Positions 35,768 through 46,600 of a stretch of DNA of 64,000 bases are shown here, in pieces. The notes beneath the pieces are model-generated. The model saw only the letters and a list, made by a program, of their open reading frames with translations. It was not told the DNA's origin and did no database searches. The number at the start of each line of letters is the position of its first letter. Position 1 is the stretch's first letter. Origin of the DNA: Mucilaginibacter kameinonensis (GTDB lineage Bacteria > Bacteroidota > Bacteroidia > Sphingobacteriales > Sphingobacteriaceae); contig NZ_RCWZ01000005.1 of NCBI RefSeq assembly GCF_003675385.1, positions 744,001 through 808,000 on the forward strand, written 5' to 3'. A program made the translations under genes and the position numbers.

Positions 35768-36457
35768 TTAGTGCCCACCGATCAACCGGGCCATTACGAA
35801 AGCCGCACCGGCTGCCATAGCGCCTGTAAATGCTACTTTCACCGCGCCGCGCCAAACTGGCTGGCCGGTAACTTTACTCTTAAAATAACCGAAAACGAAC
35901 AGGCAAATAAGAGCTATAACACAGGAGTATTGTAATGCCCTACTTGCCGCGCTGATCATAAAATAAGGGGATAAAGGTATGATGCCGCCTGCTACATAAG
36001 ATAGCCCTATTGTAATAGCACTTTTGGTTGCGGCATTAGTGCCAGGCTCCTCCAAACCCAGCTCATAACGCATCATAAAGTCAACCCACTTATCTTTATC
36101 TTTTGACATTTCGTCGGCTATTTGTACTTGCAACTCGCCGGATAAGCCGAAACCCGCAAATATCGCCATCACTTCTTTTTTTTCCTGATCAGGCACCCGT
36201 TCAACTTCATCATATTCGCGTTTTAGCTCAGAGCGGTAATGATCCATCTCTGTTTTTCCGGCAAGGTATCCGCCAAGTCCCATGGCTATCGAACCGGCAA
36301 CAATTTCTGCAAGCCCCGCAGTAACAACTATTCCCGAAGCATTAACGGCTCCGCTTAAACCCGCGGCAAGGGCAAATGGTACAGTTAACCCGTCAGACAT
36401 GCCTATAACAATATCGCGAATGGTGTCTGAACTCTTCAGGTGCTTTTCGTGGTGCAT
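35768..36457 (-). CDS. VIT1/CCC1-family iron or manganese transporter
   Basis: A 229-residue membrane protein. The conserved opening IRDIVIGMSDGLTVPFALAA and GSIAMGLGGYLAGKTEMDHY mark the first segments of the vacuolar iron transporter family. These are followed by an acidic cytoplasmic metal-binding stretch (SELKREYDEVERVPDQEKKE) and three further hydrophobic segments. Family members export or sequester Fe2+ or Mn2+. It is the first gene of a pair with the b-type cytochrome, so metal and heme or redox balance may be linked. Family assignment is secure; the metal is not. Confidence 0.93.
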   Translation of the reverse strand: MHHEKHLKSSDTIRDIVIGMSDGLTVPFALAAGLSGAVNASGIVVTAGLAEIVAGSIAMGLGGYLAGKTEMDHYRSELKREYDEVERVPDQEKKEVMAIFAGFGLSGELQVQIADEMSKDKDKWVDFMMRYELGLEEPGTNAATKSAITIGLSYVAGGIIPLSPYFMISAASRALQYSCVIALICLFVFGYFKSKVTGQPVWRGAVKVAFTGAMAAGAAFVMARLIGGH

Positions 36458-36856
36458 AGCTTTTTGATTTAAAGAAAGATAAAGATTTTGAAGTAACTCT
36501 GGAGTTTAGAAAAAGTACAGAAGTCGCAAGAAAAGCTTACATCCACAAATTTGTAAGATTATGCTGACTATCAAAGAGTATCTGGTATACCTGGCGCTAT
36601 ATGCAATTTATGGCCAGGTAAAATGCAAGCTTAAAGTGTATTTTTTTATATTTTTGAACGTAACTGGCTAAAAATATCCCGGTTCTCTATTCTATAATCC
36701 AACTATTGTCAATATTCAGCGTATACAGGATACAATGAAATTTTACCTGGATTTAAATATGAAAAAACTAATGCAGCCCGGGAATCCGCATTATGCGGTT
36801 TAAATAGACAAACACGGAACTTTTATCCGTTTTCAAGTGCTGCCGAATTATCATTT
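36458..36856. other. 399-base region upstream of the exopolysaccharide-type operon
   Basis: No gene is evident. A TATTTTTG box (36649-36656) fits the TAnnTTTG -7 consensus on the plus strand, but no -33 box was found. If real it leaves a leader of about 200 bases. Near its end CCGCAT and ATGCGG (36786-36798) form a small dyad. Confidence 0.35.
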
Positions 36857-38176
36857 ATGAAATCTACATTCTTTACGCAAATCCTTCTCCTTTCCATATT
36901 TTGTTTTTTACTCTCATCATGTTATCAATCGCCACAGGTTAATGCTAAAAAAGTTACGGTTTGCATTCAAAATATAAATGGTAAGTATCAATTATACCGT
37001 AATGGAGAACCGTTTTTCGTAAAAGGGGCCTCGGGTTTTACAAACCTGAAACAATTGGCAGCGGCGGGGGGCAATACCATCAGGGTTTGGGACACATTAC
37101 ACTTAGCCAGTGTCCTGGATTCGGCTCAAGCCAATCATTTAGCAGTAGTAGTGGGTTTGCCAATGCCTTCAAGCGAAAGCCTTGAAAATTTTTATAATAC
37201 CCCTAATGCCAATGTTTATGCAGATAAAATTGCCGGTTTAATTGAGCGCTTCAAAGATCACCCTGCGTTATTAAGCTGGTGCCTCGGTAACGAACTTGCA
37301 TTTCCTAACAAGCCGAAATACAACAAATTTTACGCAACGTTCAATGGTATCGTCGATATGATTCACCAAAAGGACCCTAATCATCCGGTGACGACAACAA
37401 TCATGAGTTTTCAAAAGAAAAACATCGTTAACATCAAGCTGCGCACAAAAATCGACTTTATTTCATTCAACATTTTCGGCTCTATTCAAACATTGAAAGA
37501 AGATCTTGTAAAATTCAAGTGGTTTTGGAGCGGACCGTTCTTAATTACAGAATGGGGCATTGAAGGGCCCTGGCTCGCAGAAAATCGAAATGCATGGGGC
37601 GCTTACATTGAAAACACAAGTACAAAAAAAGCAGAACAATACCTTACTAATTACCAAAAATACATGCCGGTAAATGATCCGGGTTTTTTGGGCTCAATGG
37701 TATTTTATTGGGGACAAAAACAGGAACTAACCCCTACATGGTTCAGTATGTTTGACGAAAACGGCGCCGAAACCGGGGCCGTTCAGGTTATGCGTTACAT
37801 CTGGACCGGCAAAAAAACAACAAACAGCGCCCCTTCACTTAAATATATGTTGTTAGATGGAAAGGGCGCCAGAGACAATATCTTGTTTCAACCTGCTATA
37901 ACCGTTAACAGCAAAGTATATTTTGAAAACGCAGATACAACCGGCTTAACATTTAAATGGAAAATATTTCACGAGGACTGGTTTAAACCCAATGGTACTT
38001 TTAATGAAAAGAAGCCAAAGGAAATTCAGAATTTAATCGTCAATCAGCATGGATCCAATTTAAGCTTTAAGGTCCCCGATAAAGAAGGGCCTTATCGCAT
38101 ATTGGTTTATGTATATAATCAAAAGGGAGCTTTCGCTACTTCCAGTACACCTTTTTATGTATTAAAAAATCCATGA
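36857..38176 (+). CDS. GH2-catalytic-domain-like TIM-barrel lipoprotein
   Basis: A 439-residue lipoprotein (MKSTFFTQILLLSIFCFLL, acylated Cys22 in LSSC). A short N-terminal segment (GKYQLYRNGEPFFVKGASG) leads into a TIM barrel resembling the catalytic domain of GH2 and related clan GH-A enzymes. Both expected carboxylates are present: N145-E146 in SWCLGNELAFPN (acid/base) and E232 in FLITEWGIEGPW (nucleophile). A small beta domain ends the protein. No sugar specificity can be read. The stop overlaps the start of the GT2 synthase by four bases (ATGA), so it very likely acts on, or is guided by, the polymer that synthase makes. Confidence 0.75.
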   Translation: MKSTFFTQILLLSIFCFLLSSCYQSPQVNAKKVTVCIQNINGKYQLYRNGEPFFVKGASGFTNLKQLAAAGGNTIRVWDTLHLASVLDSAQANHLAVVVGLPMPSSESLENFYNTPNANVYADKIAGLIERFKDHPALLSWCLGNELAFPNKPKYNKFYATFNGIVDMIHQKDPNHPVTTTIMSFQKKNIVNIKLRTKIDFISFNIFGSIQTLKEDLVKFKWFWSGPFLITEWGIEGPWLAENRNAWGAYIENTSTKKAEQYLTNYQKYMPVNDPGFLGSMVFYWGQKQELTPTWFSMFDENGAETGAVQVMRYIWTGKKTTNSAPSLKYMLLDGKGARDNILFQPAITVNSKVYFENADTTGLTFKWKIFHEDWFKPNGTFNEKKPKEIQNLIVNQHGSNLSFKVPDKEGPYRILVYVYNQKGAFATSSTPFYVLKNP

Positions 38177-41070
38177 AGAACAATTTAATTAAACCGCCAA
38201 GCAAACTACAGCTGCTTTATTTGAGATTGATGATTCTCATCGGCGTGTTCTGCATGCTTTTTTTCACATACAGCCTGTTCAAAAAATCGGTTATTGGCTA
38301 TCAGCCCCTTTACTGGCTGCTAATGTCGACCTTTATATATACGTTTTTCAAAATATTATATGAGTGGTATCATTACTGGTCAATAAGCGTTCCCTCCACC
38401 CCACCATTAACAAAACGATATACGGTAGATATATTTACTACTTTTTGCGCAGGTGAGCCTTATGAAATGATTGTTGAAACGCTTACTGCTATTCAGGCTA
38501 TACATTATCCGCATCAGGCATACCTGTGTGATGAGGCCGATGATCCGTATTTAAGATCAGTGTGCCAGGAACTGGGAGTTCACCATATTACCCGAACTAA
38601 AAAGATAAATGCAAAAGCCGGTAATATCAACAATGCATTGGCTCAATCGTCCGGAGAACTATGTGTTGTCCTTGACCCGGATCACGTGCCTACACCCGAT
38701 TTTCTCGATCCGATAGTTGCACATTTTGACAACCCTGAAATTGGGTATGTGCAAATTGTACAGGCTTACTACAATCAGGGCATCGGATGGATAGCGAAAG
38801 GTGCGGCACAACAAACCTACCAGTTTTACGGCCCAATGATGATGTGCATGAACAGCTATGGAACCGTTCAGGCCATAGGTGCCAATTGTACTTTCAGGCG
38901 AACGGCGTTGGAGTCGATTGGCGGCCACGCCGCCGGGCTGGCAGAAGATATGCATACTGCAATGCAACTGCACGCACGCAAGTGGAAATCCATTTATGTA
39001 CCGGCAGTATTGACGAGAGGCCTTGTTCCGGCTACATTATCTGCCTATTATAAGCAGCAATTGAAATGGTCGAGGGGCGTTTTTGAGCTCCTGGTTACTT
39101 CTTATGTTCAGCTATTTAAAAAATTCACCTGGCGACAAAAGCTCCACTATGGTCTTTTACCTTTGTTTTACTTATCGGGTTTTGTATTTCTTATTAATTT
39201 CCTGATTCCTGTCATATCCCTTTTTATGGATGTATTTCCATTAAGAATGGATTTTTCGGAGTTTTTGGTTATTAGCATCCCTTTTATAACCGCGGTTATC
39301 CTGATCCGGCATTTTGTGCAGCAGTGGGTAATGGAAGACAATGAGCGGGGATTTCACGTAGTTGGAGGATTATTGCTTATTGGCACATGGTGGGTATTCA
39401 TTTTAGGTTTTATCTACACCCTCATCAGAAAGGATGTTCCTTATATTGCGACCCCCAAGGATATTAAGGATGAAAAAAACTTAAGGTACAATCTTCCTAA
39501 TATCGTGGTATTGGTAGTTTCCATTGCCGCTATCGCTTACGGCCTTCACGACGACTGGAGTCCGTTTACGCTTTTCATGGCAGGTATTGTCAGCCTGAAC
39601 TGCATGTTCATGATTTTTATGCTGATAGCAAGTTCGGAACTAAAGTTTCAGGGCTACGTGGGTAAGCATGCTACCTTATTTAGCATGGTTTCGCAAGTAC
39701 AGCATGTTAAAAAGCATTTTTGGTTACTGCGAAGAAGAATATATGGTGGTGTAAGAAAACTGAGCCTTATTCTTACAGTGTTAGCAGTATGTTTAAGTAT
39801 ATACGCCTCCCGGAATTCGGATGAGGATTCGGGCAGCGCGGTCAAAGGCCCTGCTTTAGCATCTTTTCATACCACTCAAAAAGATTCTTTAACCGATACA
39901 TTAACCGGTGTCGAAGACGAGGTAAAAGATCAGGAACAATTATTGGCAAACCCTTCGTTTTTTACATCTATTAAAGGTGTGATCTACTCAAAAGGGAACT
40001 ACTGGTATAAAAACATAACTCCGCTCACAAAAAAGATCATCATGGACGACTTTGATGATATGAGCAAAGCAGGAGTAAATACCATAAAAATATACGGGCC
40101 CAATATCTATGATCGCTCCATTTTTGAGGCTGCGGATAAAAAGAACTTAAAAATACATTATAGTTTCTGGATGCCGGACCCGCCAAACTTTCTGAATGAC
40201 ACCAGCTATTTAAAGGATCAAACTGCTGTTATTCTTAACATCATAAATAAGAATAAATCAAACCCTCAAATTAGTGCCTGGAATCTTGGCAACAACAGTT
40301 ACCAGCAACTGGCTCAATATTATAAAGGGGCACAATTACAGCAGGCCCAACTGCACTATATCAGTTTTTTAAAGCCCCTGGTAAAGGCAATCAAACAGGC
40401 AGACCCAAGCAGGCCATTAACAGTTGACCTGCTGTCGTCCTCATCACTTGGCACGACTATGAGTTTATTACATGAGCAGATGCCTCAAATTGAGGCATTT
40501 GGATTGATCATTAATAACAAGCATTCATTAAAATTTATTAAACCAGATCTTAAGGCTCCTTTTTTCTTCAGCAGCGCCAACCCTATGGCCCTTGCAGGCA
40601 AAGAACCTTCCGGTGGGGCTTTTTATGCCAACTGGCAGGATCAGCAAAGTGGCGTAGCTATTACACTTGATGGTTTAAAAGATATATGGGGCCGAAATAA
40701 ACCCTATTTGAATAACATAAGCAAACGCTGGAATGGCACCGTGGCCAGCTACAACTTGCCTCATGTTAAAATACTAAAACCAGCCTTAACAACAACTCCT
40801 GGTGCCTCGTTGTCTTACAACGCCCTGATTTATGCATACAACAAATGGAATATAGCAGGCTATTTAAAAAACGACTTGAAATTTGAATGGTATCTGATCA
40901 AAACAGACAACTGGGGCAATGCCACCGACATGAAAAAGTTGGGTGACGGACCAAGTATAAATGTTACAATTCCGCAAAACGACGACAGGTACAGAATATA
41001 TCTCGTTGCTGCCAAAGGCGATAACATGACCGACGACTATACCACTTTAAATACACCTCTTCAAAATTAA
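38173..41070 (+). CDS. Cellulose-synthase-like GT2 fused to a periplasmic pseudo-glycosidase domain
   Basis: A 965-residue membrane protein. Two N-terminal membrane segments (about 16-36, 45-65) precede a processive GT2 domain with DEADD (120-124), DPD (168-170), AED (257-259) and QQLKW (295-299). The last is the Q(Q/R)xRW chain-binding motif with Lys for Arg. Five to six more segments (about 328-350, 365-382, 395-417, 443-458, 465-488, 528-546) follow, with no PilZ domain. Residues about 590-860 form an exported TIM-barrel domain like that of the upstream lipoprotein. Both catalytic Glu are replaced, however: LGNN (N708) instead of LGNE, and FFFSSAN instead of FLITEWG. It probably makes and guides a beta-glycan. 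The polymer is unknown. Confidence 0.85.
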   Translation: MKNNLIKPPSKLQLLYLRLMILIGVFCMLFFTYSLFKKSVIGYQPLYWLLMSTFIYTFFKILYEWYHYWSISVPSTPPLTKRYTVDIFTTFCAGEPYEMIVETLTAIQAIHYPHQAYLCDEADDPYLRSVCQELGVHHITRTKKINAKAGNINNALAQSSGELCVVLDPDHVPTPDFLDPIVAHFDNPEIGYVQIVQAYYNQGIGWIAKGAAQQTYQFYGPMMMCMNSYGTVQAIGANCTFRRTALESIGGHAAGLAEDMHTAMQLHARKWKSIYVPAVLTRGLVPATLSAYYKQQLKWSRGVFELLVTSYVQLFKKFTWRQKLHYGLLPLFYLSGFVFLINFLIPVISLFMDVFPLRMDFSEFLVISIPFITAVILIRHFVQQWVMEDNERGFHVVGGLLLIGTWWVFILGFIYTLIRKDVPYIATPKDIKDEKNLRYNLPNIVVLVVSIAAIAYGLHDDWSPFTLFMAGIVSLNCMFMIFMLIASSELKFQGYVGKHATLFSMVSQVQHVKKHFWLLRRRIYGGVRKLSLILTVLAVCLSIYASRNSDEDSGSAVKGPALASFHTTQKDSLTDTLTGVEDEVKDQEQLLANPSFFTSIKGVIYSKGNYWYKNITPLTKKIIMDDFDDMSKAGVNTIKIYGPNIYDRSIFEAADKKNLKIHYSFWMPDPPNFLNDTSYLKDQTAVILNIINKNKSNPQISAWNLGNNSYQQLAQYYKGAQLQQAQLHYISFLKPLVKAIKQADPSRPLTVDLLSSSSLGTTMSLLHEQMPQIEAFGLIINNKHSLKFIKPDLKAPFFFSSANPMALAGKEPSGGAFYANWQDQQSGVAITLDGLKDIWGRNKPYLNNISKRWNGTVASYNLPHVKILKPALTTTPGASLSYNALIYAYNKWNIAGYLKNDLKFEWYLIKTDNWGNATDMKKLGDGPSINVTIPQNDDRYRIYLVAAKGDNMTDDYTTLNTPLQN

Positions 41071-41077
41071 TTGTTAA

Positions 41078-42766
41078 GTGAAAAAAACATCCTCTAAAGT
41101 TTATATAGCAGTAGGCCTGGGTATATTATTGGCAGGTATCTTGCTACTAAACATGCGTTTTTCTTTTAAGAGTTATTTGGTGAATAGTTACTACCCCACC
41201 AATGAACAGGTATTAGCTGTATTTGATCCAACCAACTTAAACAAGTCCCAACCTGTTAAAACTATTTCATGTTACAGAGGCGTATTAACAAACACGGCGT
41301 TATGGTCAAACTATGGAGATTTAGAAACAGCGTTAAATAAGGGAGACGTATTAATCACTTTAGAAACCTGGCTTAAAGGCTCTGACTATAAAAACAATGT
41401 TTTAACGGAAGTGCTTAAAGGGCGATTTGATAAGCAGTTCAATAAATTGGCCGCCATAGTAGCCAAGAGCAGCCATCAAGTATTTATTCGCTGGAACCCC
41501 GATATGGAAGTACCTGCAGGTGTTTATCCCTGGCAATTTAAATCTCCTAATGACTATATTAGTTCATTCAACTATTTTTCAAGAAAGATAAAAGCCAATG
41601 CTCCCAATGTACAAATCGTTTGGGGGCCGTCAGGATATCCCGGTGATACTGAATATTGGCCGGGAAATAAAACAGTTGATTATGCAAGCATAACACTTGG
41701 CAGCTGGTCTGAGCTCACCACTCACTTTTATCCGCAGGACCAAACAACTGTTGCCATGTTAAAGCACAAGCTGCATCGCCTGAGGTTTATTAGCAAACCA
41801 GTATTGATCATGGGTAGTGATAAGGGCAAAACAGATTTTCAGTACAGTTGGCTAAATGAACAAAAGAATTTAGTTACGACTTACAACAATACCATTTATA
41901 GTAAAAACAATTATACAGACAGCATTAAAGCAAAACCCAATCGAACTTCATTAAAGATCGGTGTGTTTGACCCTAACAAACGACTTGTTAACCAACCAGA
42001 GATTAACGTAGAGCACATTTTTACCGATTGGGGCGAACTGGAACGGGGTGATTTTGAGAAAAAATTTACAGAGGCTATTAATCGCCACCACGAGGTAATT
42101 GTAACCATGGAGCCATGGCGGGATATAACCGGTAAACCTGACACCGCTGTTTTGGAGAGCATATTGAAAGGGCGCTATAACGAACAGATCAAAAAACTAT
42201 TTGCCATAATTTCTGCAACCGACAACACAGTTTACCTGCGATGGATGCACGAAATGGAAATTCCCATACACCGTTACGCGTGGCAAAGCCAGGAACCGGT
42301 TACTTATATCAACGCCTTTAGATATTTTATGCAGTTTAATGGCGGGCCAGGTAAAAATGTAAAAAAGGTATGGGGCCCTGCCGGTGATCGCGGTTCTGCT
42401 GATTTTTGGCCAGGCAGCGATGTTGTGGATTTTATCAGTATAGCCATTTATGGTTTGCCGGACAAAAACATTACCGACCCGGAGAAACAGGAAGCCTTTA
42501 GTACCATATTCAACAGAAAATATTTCAGGATGAGATTTCTTGACAAACCACTATTCATAACCGAATTTGGTGTAAAAGGGCCAGAAAGCTTCCAGGACAA
42601 ATGGCTAATTGATGCAGCAAAAACAATAAATACCAATCCACACGTATTTGGCGTTTGCTATTTTAATCTTTATGACAATCCTAAAGCCTGGGGCAATATT
42701 AAAGCTCCGGATTGGAGCATCAGCCAAAAATCCATGATTAAATTTTGCAACCTTCTTAAAAAGTAG
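41078..42766 (+). CDS. Membrane-anchored tandem GH26-like protein
   Basis: A 562-residue protein starting at GTG 41078, seven bases after the GT2 stop. One N-terminal membrane anchor (about 9-26) is followed by two homologous barrel domains (about 45-270 and 292-560) resembling GH26. Domain 2 has the expected pair: E392 in RWMHEMEIP (acid/base) and E496 in LFITEFGVKG (nucleophile). Domain 1 aligns closely (RWNPDMEVP, VWGPSGYPGD against VWGPAGDRGS) but has D142 and, at the nucleophile position, G246 (PVLIMGSDKG). It is therefore probably a binding rather than catalytic domain. GH26 enzymes cut beta-mannans or mixed beta-glucans. Here it may trim the nascent exopolysaccharide. Confidence 0.8.
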   Translation: MKKTSSKVYIAVGLGILLAGILLLNMRFSFKSYLVNSYYPTNEQVLAVFDPTNLNKSQPVKTISCYRGVLTNTALWSNYGDLETALNKGDVLITLETWLKGSDYKNNVLTEVLKGRFDKQFNKLAAIVAKSSHQVFIRWNPDMEVPAGVYPWQFKSPNDYISSFNYFSRKIKANAPNVQIVWGPSGYPGDTEYWPGNKTVDYASITLGSWSELTTHFYPQDQTTVAMLKHKLHRLRFISKPVLIMGSDKGKTDFQYSWLNEQKNLVTTYNNTIYSKNNYTDSIKAKPNRTSLKIGVFDPNKRLVNQPEINVEHIFTDWGELERGDFEKKFTEAINRHHEVIVTMEPWRDITGKPDTAVLESILKGRYNEQIKKLFAIISATDNTVYLRWMHEMEIPIHRYAWQSQEPVTYINAFRYFMQFNGGPGKNVKKVWGPAGDRGSADFWPGSDVVDFISIAIYGLPDKNITDPEKQEAFSTIFNRKYFRMRFLDKPLFITEFGVKGPESFQDKWLIDAAKTINTNPHVFGVCYFNLYDNPKAWGNIKAPDWSISQKSMIKFCNLLKK

Positions 42767-42905
42767 GGCAAACAGAATCTACCTCTATGCTACACCTTTT
42801 GCAAATTACCTGCAAATGCTGGTAAACTCGAAATCGGAGATTCTGTTGAAATTAGTAAATAAGGAGGATTTTAATCTGGTGTTTGTTAATTTTCACTCAC
42901 AAGCT

Positions 42906-43604
42906 TCAATTTACGCTAAAATTAAACGTGGCAGAATTTGACTCGTTGCCCCGTGCGTCTTTCGTAACTACCTTCCAATAATATTTAGTTCCGGGCGTTA
43001 CGCTAACGCCGGTTAAAAACATGTTTGTTACATTGCTTTCCAAAATCGTCATGCCGGTAGCCGTAGTGCCCAGATAAACCTCGTAACCAATAATATCATT
43101 ATCCGCGTCGCCGCCCTTCCATTTTAAATCTATTTTGCCTGCTACAGCAGACAAGCTTTCACCGTTTGCAGGTGCAACCGCGTCGGCAGGAAACGGTACG
43201 TAGTAAGTCGCACCGGGCCCTGGGTTATAAAATTTCCAGGTTTCGCTTTGTGCCGTCGCTGTGCTTTTTGTCGATTTGGCTGTTACCGCCCAAGAGTAAG
43301 GTGTACTGCGGGTTAATGACAAAAGCAGTTTAGAGTCATTTACATTTTTTATGATTACCTCGCCTGATATCAGATTTTTAAGGCTTACATCGTAACTATC
43401 AGCGTTTTTTGCCGTTGCCCAGGATAATTGAACAGAACTTTGCGTGGCCGACAAAACGCTGCTTGGCGTGCATGCGGCGTTCTCGGCCGGGAATAACAAT
43501 ACCGGTTTTTCCGGATCGGGCTGAGTAATTATATTATCGTTGTGACTTTTTCCACAACCAGAGCATATAATGAGCAGGAGCAATAGAAAAGCGCTTATCC
43601 TCAT
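42906..43604 (-). CDS. Fibronectin type III-like lipoprotein
   Basis: A 232-residue lipoprotein (MRISAFLLLLLIICSGC, acylated Cys in CSGCGKS). It contains two FN3-like beta-sandwich repeats: one from about 35 (PVLLFPAENAACTPSSV, VQLSWATAKNADSYDVSL) and one from about 138 (FPADAVAPANGESLSA, IDLKWKGGDADNDIIGYEVY, then TKYYWKVVTKDARGN). Its ATG overlaps the stop of the giant propeller protein gene by four bases (ATGA), so the two are co-translated. A role as its surface anchor or partner is inferred from position. Confidence 0.8.
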   Translation of the reverse strand: MRISAFLLLLLIICSGCGKSHNDNIITQPDPEKPVLLFPAENAACTPSSVLSATQSSVQLSWATAKNADSYDVSLKNLISGEVIIKNVNDSKLLLSLTRSTPYSWAVTAKSTKSTATAQSETWKFYNPGPGATYYVPFPADAVAPANGESLSAVAGKIDLKWKGGDADNDIIGYEVYLGTTATGMTILESNVTNMFLTGVSVTPGTKYYWKVVTKDARGNESNSATFNFSVN

Positions 43605-46600
43605 TTCTTCATTATTTTAAACGTATATTGATTGTTATCAACCGTTAACTTAAGGGTGTAAATACCGGCCATAGTAATGCGTGACACATCAAGTTTGAGC
43701 GGATTTAGCGGGCCTTTAAATTTGCCATTGTATACCTGCATACCCATAGCCGAATAGATTTCGGCCTGAACAGAGGATGGATTCTGATTAGTTAAATTAA
43801 TGTAAAGCGAGTTCTCGAAGGCATTGGGATATATCAATATACTTTCGGCTATATTAATAACCTTCTCTATAACGCCCTGGCAATAGGTGTTGCTATTAAT
43901 GCTCAGGTTATTTTTACCAGTCATAAGTGGCAGATTTATCAGGCTATCCGTGGTGGTGTACAAGGCGCCATTTAAACGGATATGATATTCGGTAGCACCA
44001 CTCATAGATAATTGCACCGTTTTTTTATCAGGGCTCACTACGGTATACAGCGAAAGATCTTTAGGTTCGGTAACTATCAGCGTGTAGCATTGACTGTAAC
44101 CACTTTGCCCGGCAATAGCTATACAAAGATTATAGGTACCGGCACTTAGATCATTTATCACTCCATTATTTGTAAACTGCAGGTTAAAGTTGGTGTTGCC
44201 TGTAAGAGTAGCGATGTAATTAAGGCTCTGTGCAGCTGTAATATTAATACTGCCATTTTTCGATCCCTTACATGTAGCTCCCGTTACAGCTATTGTAAAA
44301 TTGTCGGTCGGCAGGTTATTGGAAATTGTTAATGTGCCAGGTAAATAGGTTATATTATAATTGGCAGCTACCGCGCCGCTTAGGGTAATTGGGTATGTGC
44401 CAGCAGCGGAAGATGCAGTGGCGCTTGTTGTGGCCACAGGCTTTACGGCAATACTGGCCTCGGTATCGCCATTTACAAAACCGGCATAAGTAAACGTAAA
44501 AACAGGATTGGACTGGCCCACATAACGGGTTTTATTATCAGCCGCAATACTTAGCGGTGCTGTTTTTACCACCAGTTGTTTTGTTGCCTGGCCAGGATAC
44601 GAGCCTGATGCGGTTGCTGTGATCACAGCTGTACCCGCGCCGGTTATGTGTATTTTATTATTATTAATAATGGCTACAGAGGGGTTACTGCTGCTTAATG
44701 TTATAGTACTGGCCGTAGGCGGTACCACATCAGGAGCAAAATCTGCCGCGCCATAAACCACCTCTCCTATCGCATTAAATACAATTGCCTTATTGACATC
44801 GGCAGTGACGGTGAATGATTTTGAAATGTTAGCACCGGCATCATCGGCGGCGGTAATGGTAACGGTGACTTTGTCTGTAGCGTTAATTTTAGTTCCAGCT
44901 ACCGGCAGTTGCGTAATTTTAACCTGAGCCACTCCGCAAGTACCAGAAACAGAAACGTTGTTGGTGTAATCCGGGAGAGTTGCTTTACCATCGGCGCCCA
45001 GCGGCAAAAGTTTATCGGCAAAAGTGGTATTAATAACAAGTGCCCCCACTACCTTAACTTTTACCTGGGCGGTTACCGATGACGGTGCCGAACCGATGCT
45101 GCCGTCGAGATAACCTTTTACGCCGCCAGCAAATGTGCTTACCTTCCCTGTTGCATCTATTTTGCGGATGCAGTTGTTATTACCATCGGCAACGTATATG
45201 TTACCTTTGGAGTCAAGAGCTATATCTGTAGGATTATTAAACCTGGCTACATTGCCAGCGCCATCTATATAGGCGCCCGCAGCTTCTTTACTTCCAGCTA
45301 TAATTTTAACGGTACCATCAGCAGCTATTTGCGCCACCGAATTGCCGTTCAAAATATATAATGAGTTTGCCGGGCCGGCTGCTATAGCTGTTGGATAGAT
45401 ATAGGAGTCGGCTCCCTTTAATGTTAGGGTTGACACCACAGCGTCGGGTGTGATTTTACGAATAGAGGCGTTATTAGCATCCGCAACATATAACATCCCA
45501 TCAGCGGCAACAGTTACATCTTTGGGAAGACTAAATGATGCCAGCCTACCTGGCCCATCCTGTTTCCCGGACCCATAAACGCCTGCAAATAAAGTTGCAA
45601 CCCCTGTTTGGGTAACCTTAACAATGGTTCCGCCTCCAGCATCTGCAACATACAAAGTACCATCGGGCGAAATGGCCATGCCGGACACACCAAAAACGGA
45701 GCCTTGCCCCGAACCTGGATAAGTATCACCGCTGGGAGCTCGTCCGCCTGCCATTGGGGATACATTAAGCCGGGCATCTATTTTTCGGATCCCATTCCCG
45801 CCAACATACAAATTGTTAAACGGATCCGTTACTACAGCCGAAGGGTAAGAAATTCCAGCAGCTATACCATTGCCATCCTTATTTTGATTATTGCCGTTGC
45901 CTGCTATAGTACTAACTACTCCGTTGGTGCTGATCTTTCTCAGCCTGTAATTATTGTAATCGGTAACATACATATTGCCCGTAGCGTCAAAAGCTATAGA
46001 TGTTGGGCGGTCAAACTTCACCGCGCCCGGGTTAAATGCTGCCCCTGCATCATCCACCTTTACAGCTACAATTTGACTACCAGCTGTGGCGCAGCTAAAG
46101 CTTGATGGAGATAGGGTTATAGTAGCGTTGGCGCTTGCAGAAGTCACCGTAGCAATATCTGCCAGGGTGATATTTTTAGTGCCTTTATTATCAAGTGTTA
46201 AGTTAACCACATCGGCCAGGGGTGTTATAACCGCGCCTGTGCCCTTAGGCGGGCCGTAGGTAAAACCAGCCAGTTGCCCGGTACCCAATGGTGTAGTAAC
46301 CGAAACGGCGCCACTACCTCCGTCGCCAACCATAGCAGTAATTACGCCAGGTGATGCTACGGTAAAAGATGTTGCCGCGGTGCCGCCAAAATTAACACCG
46401 GTTGTTCCCGTAAAATCGATGCCCTTAATGGTTACCATAGTGCCCTTAGCAGCTTGTACCGGCCCAAAGGCACTGATTACAGGCTTTCCCGCTACGTGCG
46501 GATTATTTTGAAATAAAGCCAACCCTCCAAAAGGTGAGTTAATAACCAGGTCGGGTTTGCTGTCACCATCCAGGTCGCCGGCGGCTATATGTGAAATAGC

